A DNA stretch of 64,000 nucleotides from Mytilus edulis (GCF_963676685.1 NC_092346.1:72927821-72991820), one strand, 5' to 3'. Counted from the stretch's first letter, positions 24,801 through 35,602 are shown. Translations and numbers: made by a program. Notes: a model not told the origin generated them from the sequence alone.

Positions 24801-26537
24801 TAAGTTGAAGATACCATTTGTTTTAAACTTGTTTTATAAATTGTGAAAGTACTTATTACAACATATTGTGTATGAAATCGGTCAACTAATGCTTCACCAA
24901 TGTTTACATTCTTTTCCTTTTAATAGCTGAACACCCTTTGTTCATGCACAACTTGTCTCCAGCTTTTGGATTGAATTGAAAGCTACATGAAAAAGTCTCC
25001 ATTGAGTGTAAACTATTCACTTGCAAGTGTATAATACATCAGAGATTATTTTGACAAATTTGGACCAAACTGACTTATTCAAACAAAATGTTATTTCACA
25101 GTTTTCTCTTTTATTATTACTTGAGACAAAACAAAAACATATTTAAAATTAATGTCTACAATGTAGCTAATGGTCCTTTAAAAAAAATTATTATCAAGTT
25201 AAAACAAGTTTTAATAGTCTTAGTTTTTAATTTCAGTTGCCAAATATTGCCAAAGGTATAGGGAAGAGACATTTCAAGCCGCATTTGGAATTATTTTTTG
25301 ATTCTATCTTTTACAGTATGGTAGGTACAGTGTATTATATACAAACATATATATACCAAATCTTTGTACAAAACACTTTAGCTGATTTTGTTACCAATTA
25401 TTCAAATATATAGCAATATCACTACCAATCCCTTATAAGATGAATTGATATTCAGATTTGTGAATGTGAAGAAGTAACCAACATTTCCAATTTTTTAATG
25501 AGATAATTATATATGATTTATTGATTCAAGTTTTTATCTGATAGTTATTTCTAACAATATATGGTATTTATTGTAGACCTGTGATAGTGCATTAACATCA
25601 AGCTCAGCTAGCCAGTGCTTAAACCAGTTGAGTAGTTTTCTTGGTCCGAACATCCTCAAAGGAAGAGTAGAACAATACAATCCAGCGTAAGTACAAATCT
25701 GTATTATCTTGGGTTGGGTAGGTAAGATTTTTATAATAAGGGCTAAAAAAGCAAGTATACATATATCCCAAATTTTCATGTGCCTGTCTTGTTCGACTGA
25801 TCTAGATAACATAAGGGGGTTCAGCCATCAGCAGCATTAAGATTGATCAGTTGTTACAGGTGAATTAAAGTAGATGTAAGGTAAATGCAATGATATAGTT
25901 ACACAACTCCAAGGTTGACCAAGAAAAGACTTAACATGTTGATGTATATGTGAAGAAACGGTCTAAACATTTATGAACTCTGAATGTCAAAAATCAAAAA
26001 GACAGGTATAAACATGACAATGACAACTTTAGTGCAGTTTCCTGCTGACTTTGGACATTTATATGAACATTTGTATTGCGATTTTTTTAAGAATGGGAAA
26101 AAAATGCAAGATTAGGTTTCAATTCAGTAAATTCTGCAAAAAAATTATGCTTTCATAATTTTAAATGCATGGTTTTATTTTTGCAAAACCTGTTCCATCA
26201 CACTTTTCATAATAAAAAAAAACATTTCAAAAATTTCTGAATTTAAAGTATAATCCTTGTAAATCAATCCATTTGATAACAAAACAAACAGAAAAGACTG
26301 CAAGTGCAAATCAATCTATTTTAGGCATTTTACTTTTGTCTGTGACAGCATCTATCTTGCTGTCACAGACAAAAGTCACAGCCACACAGTTTTGGACAAA
26401 TTGAATAAATGTACTTTAGTATTATACTAATAACATATACTATTTAAAAAAAGAAGTATAAGATAATTAAATGGAACGTTTTTACTTTTAGATACATGGA
26501 TCAATTGATTGCCAATCAGTTTATAGCTCCATTATAG
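3886..26537 (+). CDS. HEAT/ARM-repeat protein of 676 residues, 17 coding exons, unrecognised
   Basis: Exons by splice site and phase: 3886-4186, 8416-8600, 10532-10602, 14134-14300, 14876-14976, 18470-18579, 19398-19500, 19647-19733, 20526-20616, 21436-21487, 22097-22206, 23058-23227, 23927-24027, 24654-24795, 25237-25320, 25577-25686, 26492-26537 (TAG). They sum to 2031 nt in one frame, which supports the model. The protein starts MSNAILKELCSSLK. It has repeated amphipathic helix pairs with the HEAT signature VR-x-AA, at about residues 96-110 (RVRIAAGEV), 275-290 (VRLAASVATR), 356-372 (VREAACACIAELG), 402-415 (PVRDAACVACGNF) and 443-459 (VRQGAALALANVV). There is no signal peptide or membrane segment, so it is probably a cytosolic or nuclear scaffold. 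A less repetitive acidic/Lys-rich insert (about 460-550) precedes further helices. The function is not known to me. Confidence 0.85.
4643..5908. mobile_element. DNA transposon, 1266 bp, with long TIRs and an 8-bp target-site duplication
   Basis: Both ends begin GGTCTCACTAATTAGCGACA (the right end inverted) and continue for roughly 110 bp as inverted repeats made of GCGACAA-type units (AGCGACAACAAG, AGCGACAAGAAG). The 8-mer TCCCTATC flanks both ends, at 4635-4642 and 5909-5916, which is a convincing target-site duplication. The interior is AT-rich without a transposase ORF, so the element is non-autonomous. An 8-bp duplication fits hAT, Merlin or P-type elements; the terminal bases do not decide. 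Confidence 0.82.
5285..5314. repeat. Perfect hairpin with core CAGAGACATATAT
   Basis: A 13-nt arm (5285-5297) and its exact reverse complement (5302-5314) are separated by ACAC. The same core recurs in palindromes at 51509-51544 and, imperfectly, at 52128-52200. Confidence 0.75.
5967..6176. repeat. Fold-back (MITE-like) repeat
   Basis: The left segment from ATTCTTGTACAACACAG through the CTCAG near 6008 pairs with the right segment ending CTGTGTTGTGCAAGAAT. Arms are about 40 bp with a few mismatches. No transposase. Confidence 0.6.
6668..6765. repeat. Short palindromic repeat
   Basis: Arms GTACATTGCCGGAAAA...ATAAA and its near reverse complement (TTTATATTTTCCGACAATGTAC) flank a short loop. 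It is probably a tiny MITE. Confidence 0.5.
7487..7771 (+). repeat. Mollusc interspersed repeat (TATACGACCGCAAAAATTG family)
   Basis: It starts with the inverted pair ATACGACCGCAAAAATT / TTTTTTGGTCGTAT, followed by a GTCGTC-rich stretch (7539-7572). A reverse-oriented piece of the same family (TATACGACCAAAAAATTTTC) sits at 33877-33910. Recognised from memory as abundant in mussels; no coding content. Confidence 0.6.
7772..7883 (+). repeat. 3' fragment of the repeat family copied at 10828-13386
   Basis: It shares GGTTAATGTTAAGTTTATGT...ATCAATGATTAGTA...CATTTCAG-GTGTGCACTCTTGTT with the right end of the longer copy (13268-13386). Confidence 0.75.
8601..10531 (+). other. Intron 2 of the HEAT gene, no recognisable feature
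   Basis: AT-rich with short spurious ORFs only. I see no repeat with a second copy in the window and no conserved coding segment. Confidence 0.5.
10828..13386 (+). mobile_element. Mussel interspersed repeat, interrupted by a hAT element
   Basis: It starts with the hairpin GTCGAGC-CT-GCAAC-TTTT-GTTGC-AGAAA-GCTCGAC (10828-10862). Inside are diverged tandem modules containing ACCTTGACCTCATTTTCA and GGTTCAGTG (several between 11005 and 11340, another at 13220). It ends GTGTGCACTCTTGTT at 13386. The hAT insertion at 11524-13154 splits it. Without that insertion the repeat is about 0.93 kb. The family is known to me from mussel sequence; its class is unclear. Confidence 0.75.
11524..13154. mobile_element. 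hAT-like DNA transposon, 1631 bp, non-autonomous
   Basis: The terminal inverted repeats begin CAGGGATGGG (left 11524; right end CCCATCCCTG to 13154). An exact 8-bp duplication CAACTATA lies at 11516-11523 and 13155-13162. The subterminal regions are packed with TAATCGATTA and related units in both orientations (11553-11680 and 12975-13145), the arrangement expected of hAT transposase binding sites. No transposase ORF is present. It is nested in an older repeat, so it inserted later. Confidence 0.9.
13387..14133 (+). other. Remainder of intron 3 of the HEAT gene
   Basis: It contains an inverted tail fragment near 13600-13640 (AGGAGATGTGGTATGATTGC) of the family copied at 35378-35602. Otherwise no feature seen. 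Confidence 0.5.
16877..17483. repeat. Two-copy tandem duplication, period 304 bp
   Basis: ATCGTAAAGAGAAAATGCTG at 16877 recurs, diverged, at 17181 (ATCGTAAAATGAAAATAGTG). Both units run through a CTTTAAACTGC-CACATTT block to CTTTTATTTGTTTCAAGCAA. Visible divergence makes this an old duplication. Confidence 0.7.
17740..17868. repeat. Fold-back MITE of about 129 bp
   Basis: The left arm (GGTGTCACAGCTAGATGCGAAAA, then GTAGCTCT and GTCCTTTGAT) pairs with the right arm (ATCAAAAGGACC, AGAGCTAC, TTTTCGCAGCTAGTGTCACACC). It has T-rich and A-rich inner segments and no ORF. Confidence 0.7.
17980..18105. repeat. Relic arm of the fold-back element found at 24136-24408
   Basis: It shares CTTGCTAGCTGAA, TCATTATTAC, TTAGGT, CTACC-TTCTTTAAG and GTAGTCTAGTCC with the left arm of that element, diverged and without its partner arm. 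Confidence 0.55.
19180..19206. repeat. AGTC microsatellite
   Basis: About six copies of AGTC/GTCA in tandem in intron 6. Confidence 0.8.
19711..19862 (+). repeat. 38-bp tandem repeat duplicating the end of exon 8 and its splice donor
   Basis: GTATTGCTGAACTAGGAGCT begins at 19711 (in the exon), 19749, 19787 and 19825, an exact 38-bp period. Each copy contains the exon end and a GGTAATAT donor; the third copy reads ATGGTAATAT. Only the first donor (after 19733) keeps the frame. Reading on in phase meets TAG within the next unit. Confidence 0.92.
20163..20370 (-). repeat. Mollusc interspersed repeat, copy in reverse orientation
   Basis: It shares AATGGAAATGGGGAATGTGT, GGTCTTCAATGTAGCGAGAA and GGAGGCGTCCTTCA-CTGGCC with the copy at 50518-50790, and matches the reverse of 32695-33285. 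A weaker remnant lies at 19242-19285. Confidence 0.8.
22475..22794. repeat. Fold-back repeat containing a degenerate copy of the end of exon 11
   Basis: The arms share GACAGTGGA, TACACCTCTCAT, AGTCTTA-CCAGAGCTGATCATG and GGTATGTACA in inverted order, spanning about 110-120 bp each. The loop segment 22604-22644 resembles the last 40 nt of exon 11, including TACAAGCTTATGGTAA, at roughly 80% identity by eye. Confidence 0.7.
24136..24408. repeat. Long fold-back element (273 bp, near-palindromic)
   Basis: The left half from TTACAGCCGATTTCATTGAG and the right half ending CTCAATGAAATCGGCTGTAA are inverted copies over nearly their whole length, about 85-90% by eye, with a short centre near 24270. 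It sits in intron 13 of the HEAT gene. A one-armed relative lies at 17980-18105. Confidence 0.85.
26332..26376. repeat. Perfect 19-bp stem hairpin
   Basis: ACTTTTGTCTGTGACAGCA (26332-26350) and its exact reverse complement (26358-26376) are separated by the 7-nt loop TCTATCT, in intron 16. Too short for a typical animal pre-miRNA. Confidence 0.85.
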
Positions 26538-26552
26538 AACAAAGAAAAAGCA

Positions 26553-28741
26553 GGTAAGGATATGTGATTTTTAATTATAGAACATCAAACAAGGTGTTAA
26601 AAACCAATGGGAGACAACTCTTTTTTGTTTAAAAGTATAAGATTTTCTTAAAATGATTGCTTTACATCTGCTATTACATTGAGATTTCTTGTGGATAGTA
26701 CTTAATGGGACTTTTAAATATTCATTTATCAAGCGTCTTTGTATAGCTTTCTTGTCATTGTTAATGCCTCTGGTAAATTTGTAAGTACCTCCAGTAATAT
26801 AATTGTCATTGAGAGTTGAAGAGTTGACCAGCCATTTTGGCAATGTTGACAATTTATAGAACTTGTCCTACTGATTTTTAGCTCACCTGTCCCGAAGGGA
26901 CAAGTGAGCTTATGCCATCACTTGGCGTCCGTCGTCGTCCGTCGTCTGTCGTCGTCGTAAACTATTTCAAGAATCTTCTTCTCTGAAACTACTGGGCCAA
27001 ATACTTTCAAACTTTAACTGAATGTTCCTTAGGGTATCTTATTTATAAATTGTATCCGAAGTTTTGATCTATCAACAAACATGGTCGCCATTGCTAAAAA
27101 TAGAACATAGGGGTCAAATTCAGTTTTTGGCTTATTACTCAAAAACCAAAGCATTTAGAGCAAATCTGACAGGGGGTAATATTGTTTATCAGGTCAAGAT
27201 CTATCTGCCCTGAAATTTTCAGATGAATCAGACAACCCGTTGTTGGGTTGCTGCCCCTGAATTGGTAATTTTAAGGAAATTTTGCTGTTTTTGGTTATTA
27301 TCTTGAATATTATTATAGATAGAGATAAACTGTAAACAGGAATAATGTTCAGCAAAGTAAAATTTACAAATAAGTCAACATGACGGAAATGGTCAGTTGA
27401 CCCCTTTAGGAGTAATTGCCCTTTATAGTCAATTTTTAACCATTTTTCGTAAATCTTAGTAATCTTTTACAAAAATCTTCTCCTCTGAAACTACTGGGCC
27501 AAATACTTCCAAACTTTAATTGAATGTTCCTTAGGGTATCTAGTTTGTAAATTGTATCCGAAGTTATGATCTATCAACAAACATGGTCGCCATTGCTAAA
27601 AAGAGAACATAGGGGTCAAATGCAGTTTTTGGCTTATAACTCAAAAACCAAAGCATTTAGAGCAAATCTGACGTTGGGTAATATTGTTTATCAGGTCAAG
27701 ATCTATCTGCCCTGAAATTTTCAGATGAATCAGACAACCTGTTATTGGGTTGCTGCCCCTGAATTGATAATTTTAAGGAAATTTTGCTGTTTTTGTTTAT
27801 TATCTTGAATATAATTATAGATAGAAATAAACTGTAAACAGCAATAATGTTCAGCAAAGTAAGATCTTCAATTAAGTCAATTTGACCAAAATTGTCAATT
27901 GACTCCTTAAGGAGTTATTGCCCTTTAAAGACTTTTTTCACAATTTGTTCATCATGTTGACTTACTTTAAAAAATCTTCTCCTTTGAAACTGCTGTATCA
28001 ATTTCAGCCAAACTTAGGCTAAATGAGTTTCAGAGTTTCTAGTATAAATTTTATATTTTATTTCCTTGTATGTCAAGAAACATAGCTCCTATGGCTAAAA
28101 TAGAACATAGGAGGAAATGATTATTTTTTTTGGCTTTTGTCTTGAAGAAAATAGGACGATCCAAAAAACATTTAAATAAATTGAAAAGCCAAAATAATCA
28201 TTGATGAGAGATTTAACCAAAAGAATTAAGGTGAGCGATTCAGGCTCTTGAGAGCCTCTTGTTTTGGGCGTTAAAGTTTTTCTTTACCCATTATAGTTTT
28301 CAAGATAATAGGCAAAAATGCATGTCATCATTTAATGGCAATATTTCCAATAAGGAGTTGACTGACAATTTTGGCCATGCAGACTTGTTTGTAGATCTTG
28401 TCTTGCTGATAATTTTCATTTTAAGCTTGTAGCTGTTTCATTGATTGCATTCTAACTGTTTGTTTCGAGTGGGGCAAATGAGTCTTTGTATAAAACAAAA
28501 CAAAATGTCTAGCATACTATATCATGCCTAGAATCTTTGATGCGTTTTTAGAGATTCTTCTTTCAGAACTGATATTAAAGACTCATTATAGGAAAATATA
28601 TGCAAACATAATTTGTATGAATCCAAAGAAAGTAATGTTTCACATGTGTTTTCATTATCATTTACATATATTTTCAGAGAGACAATATTTTATGACATAA
28701 ATTTATTAATAAATATTCATTCTCTTCTTTAATTTTCGCAG
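26553..28741 (+). other. Probable 3'UTR intron of the HEAT gene
   Basis: Sixteen bases after the stop codon, AAAGCAG is followed by a GTAAGG donor at 26553. An acceptor TTTTCGCAG ends at 28741. Most of the interval is a mobile repeat. This is inferred from splice-like signals only. Confidence 0.5.
26879..28262 (+). mobile_element. Mussel interspersed repeat with two full and one partial ~500-bp modules
   Basis: It starts TAGCTCACCTGTCCCGAAGG and a CGTCGTC-rich stretch. Modules beginning CTTCT-CTCTGAAACTACTGG start near 26974 and 27476, with a diverged partial third near 27972. It ends near GGCTCTTGAGAGCCTCTTG. A reverse copy is at 33815-34313. No ORF. Confidence 0.8.
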
Positions 28742-31616
28742 GTTACTGCTACTAGAACTGTGATAAATACAGAACTAGAGCTGTGATAGACTTAAATACA
28801 TCAAAGGAAAAATTCTCTGCTAACATCATTTGATCAAAGGAGCTAATCTGATATTAGACCAAGCCAGTGTGTTTGATGGTCTAAACATCCATGTCTTTTC
28901 TGATATAAAGTCATGAATGCTAATTAATAACAAGATATTTGATTTGTCATCATATAAACATACATTTTAAGTTCTGTGCATTTGAATACATCAATGTTGA
29001 AATCAAGATGAAGTAATTGAAAGTATCCTACAGAATTTTTATTTTTGCATCCTTATATTATGAACACACATGTTGGAGATCCCCGTGCTTCTTTTAATCC
29101 AAAACCCTTTGACAGCTTTTTATAACTTGTTTATAAGGGCTTGTCATGAAATCTTGCTTAGCACTGGTACATTTTCAGATTATTCTTCATAAAAGTAGCT
29201 TTTTTTTTCTCAACATTTTTCTAAAACAATTCCTAAAATTTTCATTGAATTTTTGGAGATTTTTATGGTAAAGTAAAATAATCCTTGATACCAAGAGGAT
29301 ACTGAATTACTTCATCTAACTAAGCTTATAGTATTATAGTATTATAAATTTTCTATGTATGTGACATTCAGGTGTTATGAATGAAAATAAATTTGCCATT
29401 TAAAAAAATCAGTGGCACTATACATGCAAAGTAGACAGGGTATAATTTTATGATGATTATAGAATGTTGCCTGAATCAGCATGTTATTCCTTTTTTTGTT
29501 TGTTAATGAATTATTGTCATAATTCTTTCAAACATAAATGTTCTCATCTTTCATCAAATGTATACAAAATATTCTGTTCATTAGTAATTCAAATCATCTT
29601 TGGAATGGCTGCTACATGTACTGAAAAAATTGCAACTTTGTTTTTATATTTTACAAAAAAAAATAGAATACAGATATGTTAATATTAAATTTAATTGGTC
29701 TGGTCATTTTGGCATTCTAGGATGTTCTCAGTGAGTAGCATGCTGAGGTCATTAATTCATTGAGATATCCATTAAAGTACGGTAGTAATGTCATAAAGAT
29801 TTAAAAATTGTTTGAATATTTGTGCCATAAAAATGATTTTTTGTTGAAAACAATCAAAGACTTGTCCGTTACATTTGCAATTACATTGACCACAGAACCA
29901 CAGGTGCTTATAGTCACCTGACCAATAATTCAGCATCAGGCAACTGTCAAACTGTATGTCAAATTAACAATTTCAGGAAACATTTTGAAAACTCAGGGAC
30001 TTATATAACCAATTTTCAACATTTCAAAAATTTATAGGGAGTTTGTTTTAAAACTAATATATATCAAATGTATACAATAGTTAGTCATTTTGTGATGGTT
30101 TCATGAATTGATGGTGGTGTGGTTCCTATCTGATTCACTCTAAAATAACCTCCTCCAAATAAAATAAGGCAACTATTACAAGAAAATATTTAAGAAAACT
30201 GGATAAAATAAATGGCCTTACCAATTAAAAACATTTTTTTTTCCACCAAAAAAATAAGATACAGAGGTATAAGCTTTTCTTTCCATACTACTAGTAATTG
30301 GAGGAATTATGTCTGACAATAACCCAACATACAAATTGCAATATGTTTTAGATTTATGAGTTTGACTGTCCCTTTGGTATCTTTCGTCCCTCTTTTATAA
30401 TAGAATAAGGAAGTTAGATTCAAATCTTTATTAAATAGTATTACTTAGTAATGATTTTATTTAGGTTTTGTGCTGTTGTCCATTTTAGGTTTCTCTATAC
30501 AATTAATCATACACAGTGATTTTTTAAGCAGAAAGTGAAAGTGGGAGCCTTTCAATCAATCTGGCATTAAATTATATGTTGTGTGTAAAGTATGTATGAA
30601 AGAGTGATTGATTGTTGATTGCTTTACGTCCCATCAGCACAAAAGGCTATATGTCGGGAACGCTATGAAATTATTTCTCATATTATGTGGCATTAATTTC
30701 CATACATTTAGGTTCAAATTTTATATTACATCCTTCAATCACTAAAGCAGGCAACAATCCTTCCTCTATGTAAACAATTTGTATTTATGTTTTCTGTAAG
30801 TTTTTGAAAATGCTTAAGTTTGATATACTTTTATACTTATTTTTGTTGTAATGAATTCTATGGACAAGAATATTTTTGTTAAAATAATTGTTTGTTTTTG
30901 TTTGTGTTACATGCAATTTAAAATTGTAATGTGTGTAAATGTGTGATGTACAGTAGGTGACCATGGAAAGCTTTTTGCTTTTGATGTAAACAAGCTGTTT
31001 CTGTAGAATTTAACTTTCAGCAATTCAGGAGTGTTAACAATGTCCAAAATTTCACATTTTTTTTATCAAAATAAGTGTTTCAGTATACAGTATATTAACT
31101 GTACAATCTTCATGAAACAGGATGGATATGGTTAGAGAGCCTCATGCTTTGTCTGTTTCGATATATATTTCTTAGTCCCATACAAGTACATATCATTATT
31201 TACAAAATACTCTTGTACCATTTTTTCAGTTATATCCAGTTATTTTAATTCTGTTTCAAAATTTTATGCATAAGGCTGTATACAGACTTTAATCCCAACG
31301 TTTAGCAGTAAAATGTATTCTTCTACTGATCTGATTTAATTGTTGAATGATTGTATATATTAGCCTATTGTTATAACAGATTGGCTACCCCTTTAACTTC
31401 CTCAGGATTTTAACATTTAAAATAAGTACTAACTGTGATATCTCCAATGATGTATATTTGTCTTCCTGTGTAGATATGATTTATAACTGCAGTTGAATTT
31501 ATAACAAGAATTGAAATATAATTGTGAGTTTACCAGATACACAGTGCAAATTTTTCTTTATAAAATAGATAAAGGCTAACAAATAAAAAAAATTAATAGG
31601 GAATGGAATGGAAAAA
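28742..31616 (+). other. Probable 3'UTR exon of the HEAT gene and downstream sequence
   Basis: There is no coding signal. AATAAA signals occur at 29386-29391 and 31582-31587; either could end the transcript. Short repeat fragments lie at about 30355-30400 (TTTGACTGTCCCTTTGGTAT) and 30604-30662 (below). Confidence 0.4.
30604..30662 (-). repeat. Tail of a SINE-like repeat, reverse orientation
   Basis: On the minus strand it reads ATGGGACGTAAAGCAATC followed by AACAATCAATCA, a 3' end I know from molluscan tRNA-derived SINEs. Only the tail is present. Confidence 0.5.
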
Positions 31617-32694
31617 GACACAGACATATTTGGTTTTGATGCTATTGATTTATTGAGGCTTCCAGAAGGTGTTTTTTGGTAACATATCTTGTGAAGAATA
31701 CTCCAGAAAAATGTGCGATGCGCAATAAATGATACATTTATATTGGAAATACTATTCTATTGCATAGAGAAAATGACTTTTTTTCAGTTTTAAAACAGTT
31801 TCCATAACATGTTCTAGTAGTATTTTGGATATACACCACAAATTACTGAACATATATACTTAAGTATTCCTTGCCATCTCTAGAAATTCTCTACATAATT
31901 ATTTATAATATTAGACCAATCATTTACAATTTCAGAATAAAACATCCCTAAAGTATATACTAATAACATTATCAAATGTGAAAATTTATTGATTACTTTA
32001 TTTACTTTGAATGACACTTTGGTGCAACTTAATGTGCTACAATGCAAGTGCTAATTAAATTCTGATTGTTGTTAGTAATAAAATATTTTACATGTGTATG
32101 GTGTTATTGTAAATATTAAGTGGTAGATGTTATAAAAACAAATCAACCAGCAGCACATCACACAAATAGCTTCAGTTATCAGATTCTTACCATCTTTAAA
32201 ACTGTTGGCTGAGAAAAAGAGAGGTGAGGATACCATAGGGATATTCAAACTCATAAAAAATGACAAGGCAATGGCTAGAAATGAAAAAGATGGAAAAACA
32301 ACAGTACACAAAACAACACAGAAACCCAAAGAATGAGTAACATCAAACCCACCAAAAACTGAAGGTGACCATGTAAACTATATACTATAATTTCACTATT
32401 GGCTTGAAACCATTGTCAGAAATATTGGTGCAGTTGGGGAGAATACATGTAAATAAAAAAAATAAGAAGATACCCAGTGGTCAATTAAAAAACCATAAAA
32501 AAAAAAATTACAGTACTAGAAAAAAAACCAGAATAAAGTTTATTGAACACTTTCATAGAAAACTAAATATGGTGCAGGATGAACCCTACCAAACAACTTG
32601 CGATAATGTTGTCAGGTCAATAAAGATGGCATACTCTGGTTTTAATATTCATTCACTTATAGAGTCTTTGCATCGGAAATGAACACATTTATTC

Positions 32695-33285
32695 TAAAAC
32701 CAGTTAGTTGTTGGCATGATACAGGTTATGTTCTTCTCATATATTTTATGATGGTATACTAAACCCTGATTTTAATATGATAAAGCCATAATCTTTCAAT
32801 CAGTTTAATTGAAGTCTAGAGCTGGCATGTCAGTAACTGCTTGTAGTCCCTTGTTAATTTATGTATCATTGTCATTTGATTAGTTTCTTTTGTTACCTAT
32901 TCAGACATCAGACTCTGACCTCTTTCATACTGTTTTATTTTGTGTATTGCTGTGGTTTTTTTTTCTACATTGGCTAGAGGTATAGAGTAGGGTTAAGATT
33001 GCACAATTTTTTTTCACCCCACGACATTTTTGCACCAGTCCCAAGACAGGAGCCTCTGGTTTTTGTTAGTTTTGTATGATTATTAATTTTAGTTCATTTA
33101 TATTTTTGGGAGTTAAGTACGACGTCCATTATCATTGACTTTGTACACATTTTGTTAAGGGGCCAGCTAAAGCATGTCTCTGGTTGAGAGATCTTCTCGC
33201 TGTGTTCAAGACCCATTGATTGCCTTCTGCTGTTTTCTGCTCTTTTGTCTCTTTGACACATTTCCATTTGCAATTATATTGTAGT
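32695..33285 (+). repeat. Mollusc interspersed repeat, forward copy
   Basis: It contains GTTGGCATGATACAGGTTAT, TTTCAATCAGTTTAATTGA, AGACATCAGACTCTGACCTC, GGGGCCAGCTAAAGCATG and the end TCTCTTTGACACATTTCCAT. Partial reverse copies are at 20163-20370 and 50518-50790. Class unknown; it may be the non-coding 3' part of a retroelement. Confidence 0.7.
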
Positions 33286-33814
33286 GAACTGAAGATGATC
33301 CTGAAGTGATGGAACTAGTTATATAGGTGGTGTTACATGTACTCATGTAAAAAATCAGACACATGTATGTCATGGTCAGATATAAGGCCTCACTCACACT
33401 ATAGCAGATTAGTAAATGTCTTTTGTTGAACTCTTATGCCTTATATCTTTTTATAGACTTGTTTTTGAAATCAATTTTTTTCTCTGAAACTTTAAATCCA
33501 TGGTGAACCAAAATCAACAGGAATTAGTAAACTAGTATACTTGTATTTATAGGCACAGAAACAACCAATTCATACTGATGCAAAAAAACTAGAGACTCTA
33601 TGTGCATATTAAACAAAAGACACAGATGGATTCATGACAAAATTGTGTTTTGATGATGGTGATGTGTTTGTAGATCTTACTTTACTGAACATTCTTGCTA
33701 CTTACAATTTGTCTATCTATAGAGACTTGGCCCTTTAGATACAGAGGAAAATGTTAGGTAAAAATAGACAGAAATTTACCAAATTAATGAAAAATGTTAA
33801 AAACTGACTATAAA

Positions 33815-34313
33815 GGGCAATAACTCCTTAAGGGGTCAACGACTACGACGACACTGATGCCAACTTGATACCAATATACGACCAAAAAATTTTCAATTTT
33901 TGCAGTCGTATAAAAACCGCAAAATTTCTTTAAAAATTACCAATTGGGGGGCAGCAACCCAAAAACCAGTTGTCCGATTTGTCTGAAATTTTCAGGGCAG
34001 ATAGATCTTAACTTGATAAATAATATTTACCCCATGTCAGATTTGCTCTAAATGCTTTGGTTTCAGAGTTATAAGCCAAAATCTTCATTTTACCACTATG
34101 TTCTATTTTTAGCCATGGTGGCCATCTTGGTTGATTGGCCGGGTCACCAAACACATTTTTTAAACTAGATACTCTAATGATGAGTGTGGTCAAGTTTGGT
34201 TAAATTTGGCCCAGTAGTTTCAGAGAAGATTTTTGTAAAAGTTAACGACGACTGACGCCGGACGCCAAGTGATGAGAAAAGCTCACTTGGCCCTTTGGGC
34301 CAGGTGAGCTAAA
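33815..34313 (-). mobile_element. Reverse, shorter copy of the 26879-28262 repeat family
   Basis: On the minus strand it starts TTTTTAGCTCACCTGGCCCA, then GTCGTCGTTAAC, CTTCTCTGAAACTACTGGGC and CAAAGCATTTAGAGCAAATC, as in the longer copy. The 33845-33915 part carries a piece of the TATACGACC family, so the copy is chimeric. Confidence 0.75.
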
Positions 34314-34749
34314 AACCCAAAATAATTGTGGGTTATCTATATTTCTTGGAATTTTCTGTGGAAGCTAAGGTGTTTATTCTGATAGCCTTTGTGGATACAA
34401 TGATAAACAGAAAACAATAGTAACTAAGTCTCCCTTTGTCACAGAAATGGTGAAACATGAGGTTTTCATAGAAATATTTAAACAAGTCCAGGATTGTCTT
34501 TAAAATAAATATATTACGGTAATTATGAAATAATGTCCTTTCCACATTTGAATAGAACAACTTGCTCCATGTAGAACACATGTTATTTAAGAGGTTCAGA
34601 TTAATGATTTTAAGTTGATCTTTCATACTGTTGTGGTATATTTTGAAGAGACATAATGCTAGAGGTACATGCATCTTATCTTAATCTGATACATTTACAA
34701 GGATAATATATTTTACAAACAGATGACAAATGTTTTAGTCAAGGTGAAA

Positions 34750-35145
34750 CTAATAGTCTATTTGCCAATTCCCATAATTGACCCTGTAAATAGAGATCTC
34801 TTTTTTAGTTGTCTCCCTTGTGAGGGACATTAATCAATTTTTAAAATGAAGAACTAGCAGAAAGAGAAAAAAATACCTGTGCGTAATGTGAGTAATCTTT
34901 TAAGTTTTCAAATCTTTTAATACATTAATTTAATGTTAACCTAAATACTTTTGACATAAGAAATTATGTTTCATGAAAAATTAGTTAAACCACCAATACA
35001 TCATTTTCAATTCATCATGCTTTGCTTTGGCAAAAGCCAATTTTGTCCGGTAGAGAACCAGTCTACAATTGACAAAGGGAAGTAATTTATTAAAACAGTG
35101 TGTAATAATAGAATCAAATTGATAATTGGCAAATGAACTATTGCC
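34750..35145. repeat. Possible element with short inverted ends
   Basis: CTAATAGTCTATTTGCCAATT (34750-34770) is a near inverse of AATTGGCAAATGAACTATTG (35125-35145). No target-site duplication could be read. Confidence 0.35.
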
Positions 35146-35377
35146 TTGATATTTTTGTCATTCCTTCTCATTACTTTCATGTTTAATATGGTGAAAAAAT
35201 GACTTTACAAAAATGTGCAACATTTATTTACAAGGTCTATAAAACTGATGAATAACTAAATGTATTTGCCAAAAAGTTGTATTCAGATAAGAATGATATA
35301 TACCTTTACAGATTTCTTTATCCCATATATATGCATCACATAGTCAACAAACAAACATCACATTCTGTATGTACGTG

Positions 35378-35602
35378 CCTGTAATTCAGTAGTTGTCGTT
35401 TTGCTGTGTTTACATATTTTTTTTAGTTTATTTTTTTGTACGTGAATTAAGGCTGTTACATTTCTTGTTTGAATTGTGTTCATATATCATTTCGGGGCCT
35501 TATATAGCTGACTAAATACTGTACAGTGACCTATAGGTGTTCATCTCTGTGGCATTTGGTCTCTTGTAAATAGTTGTCTCACATGCAATCATACCACATC
35601 TG
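35378..35602 (+). repeat. Mollusc repeat ending ATCATACCACATCT
   Basis: It begins CCTGTAATTCAG-AGTTGTCGTTT and contains GGGGCCTTATATAGCTGACT and TTGGTCTCTTG. A second copy is at 52581-52842, and many tail fragments occur (13600, 14465, 14707, 52862). Confidence 0.7.

Noticed and set aside
25534-25812. Minus-strand 92-codon ORF opposite HEAT exon 16
   Set aside because: Shadow of the coding exon; no splice sites or motif.
32404-32682. 92-codon Lys-rich ORF as a host gene
   Set aside because: Low complexity, directly abuts a repeat, and no splice or promoter context; possible repeat remnant only.
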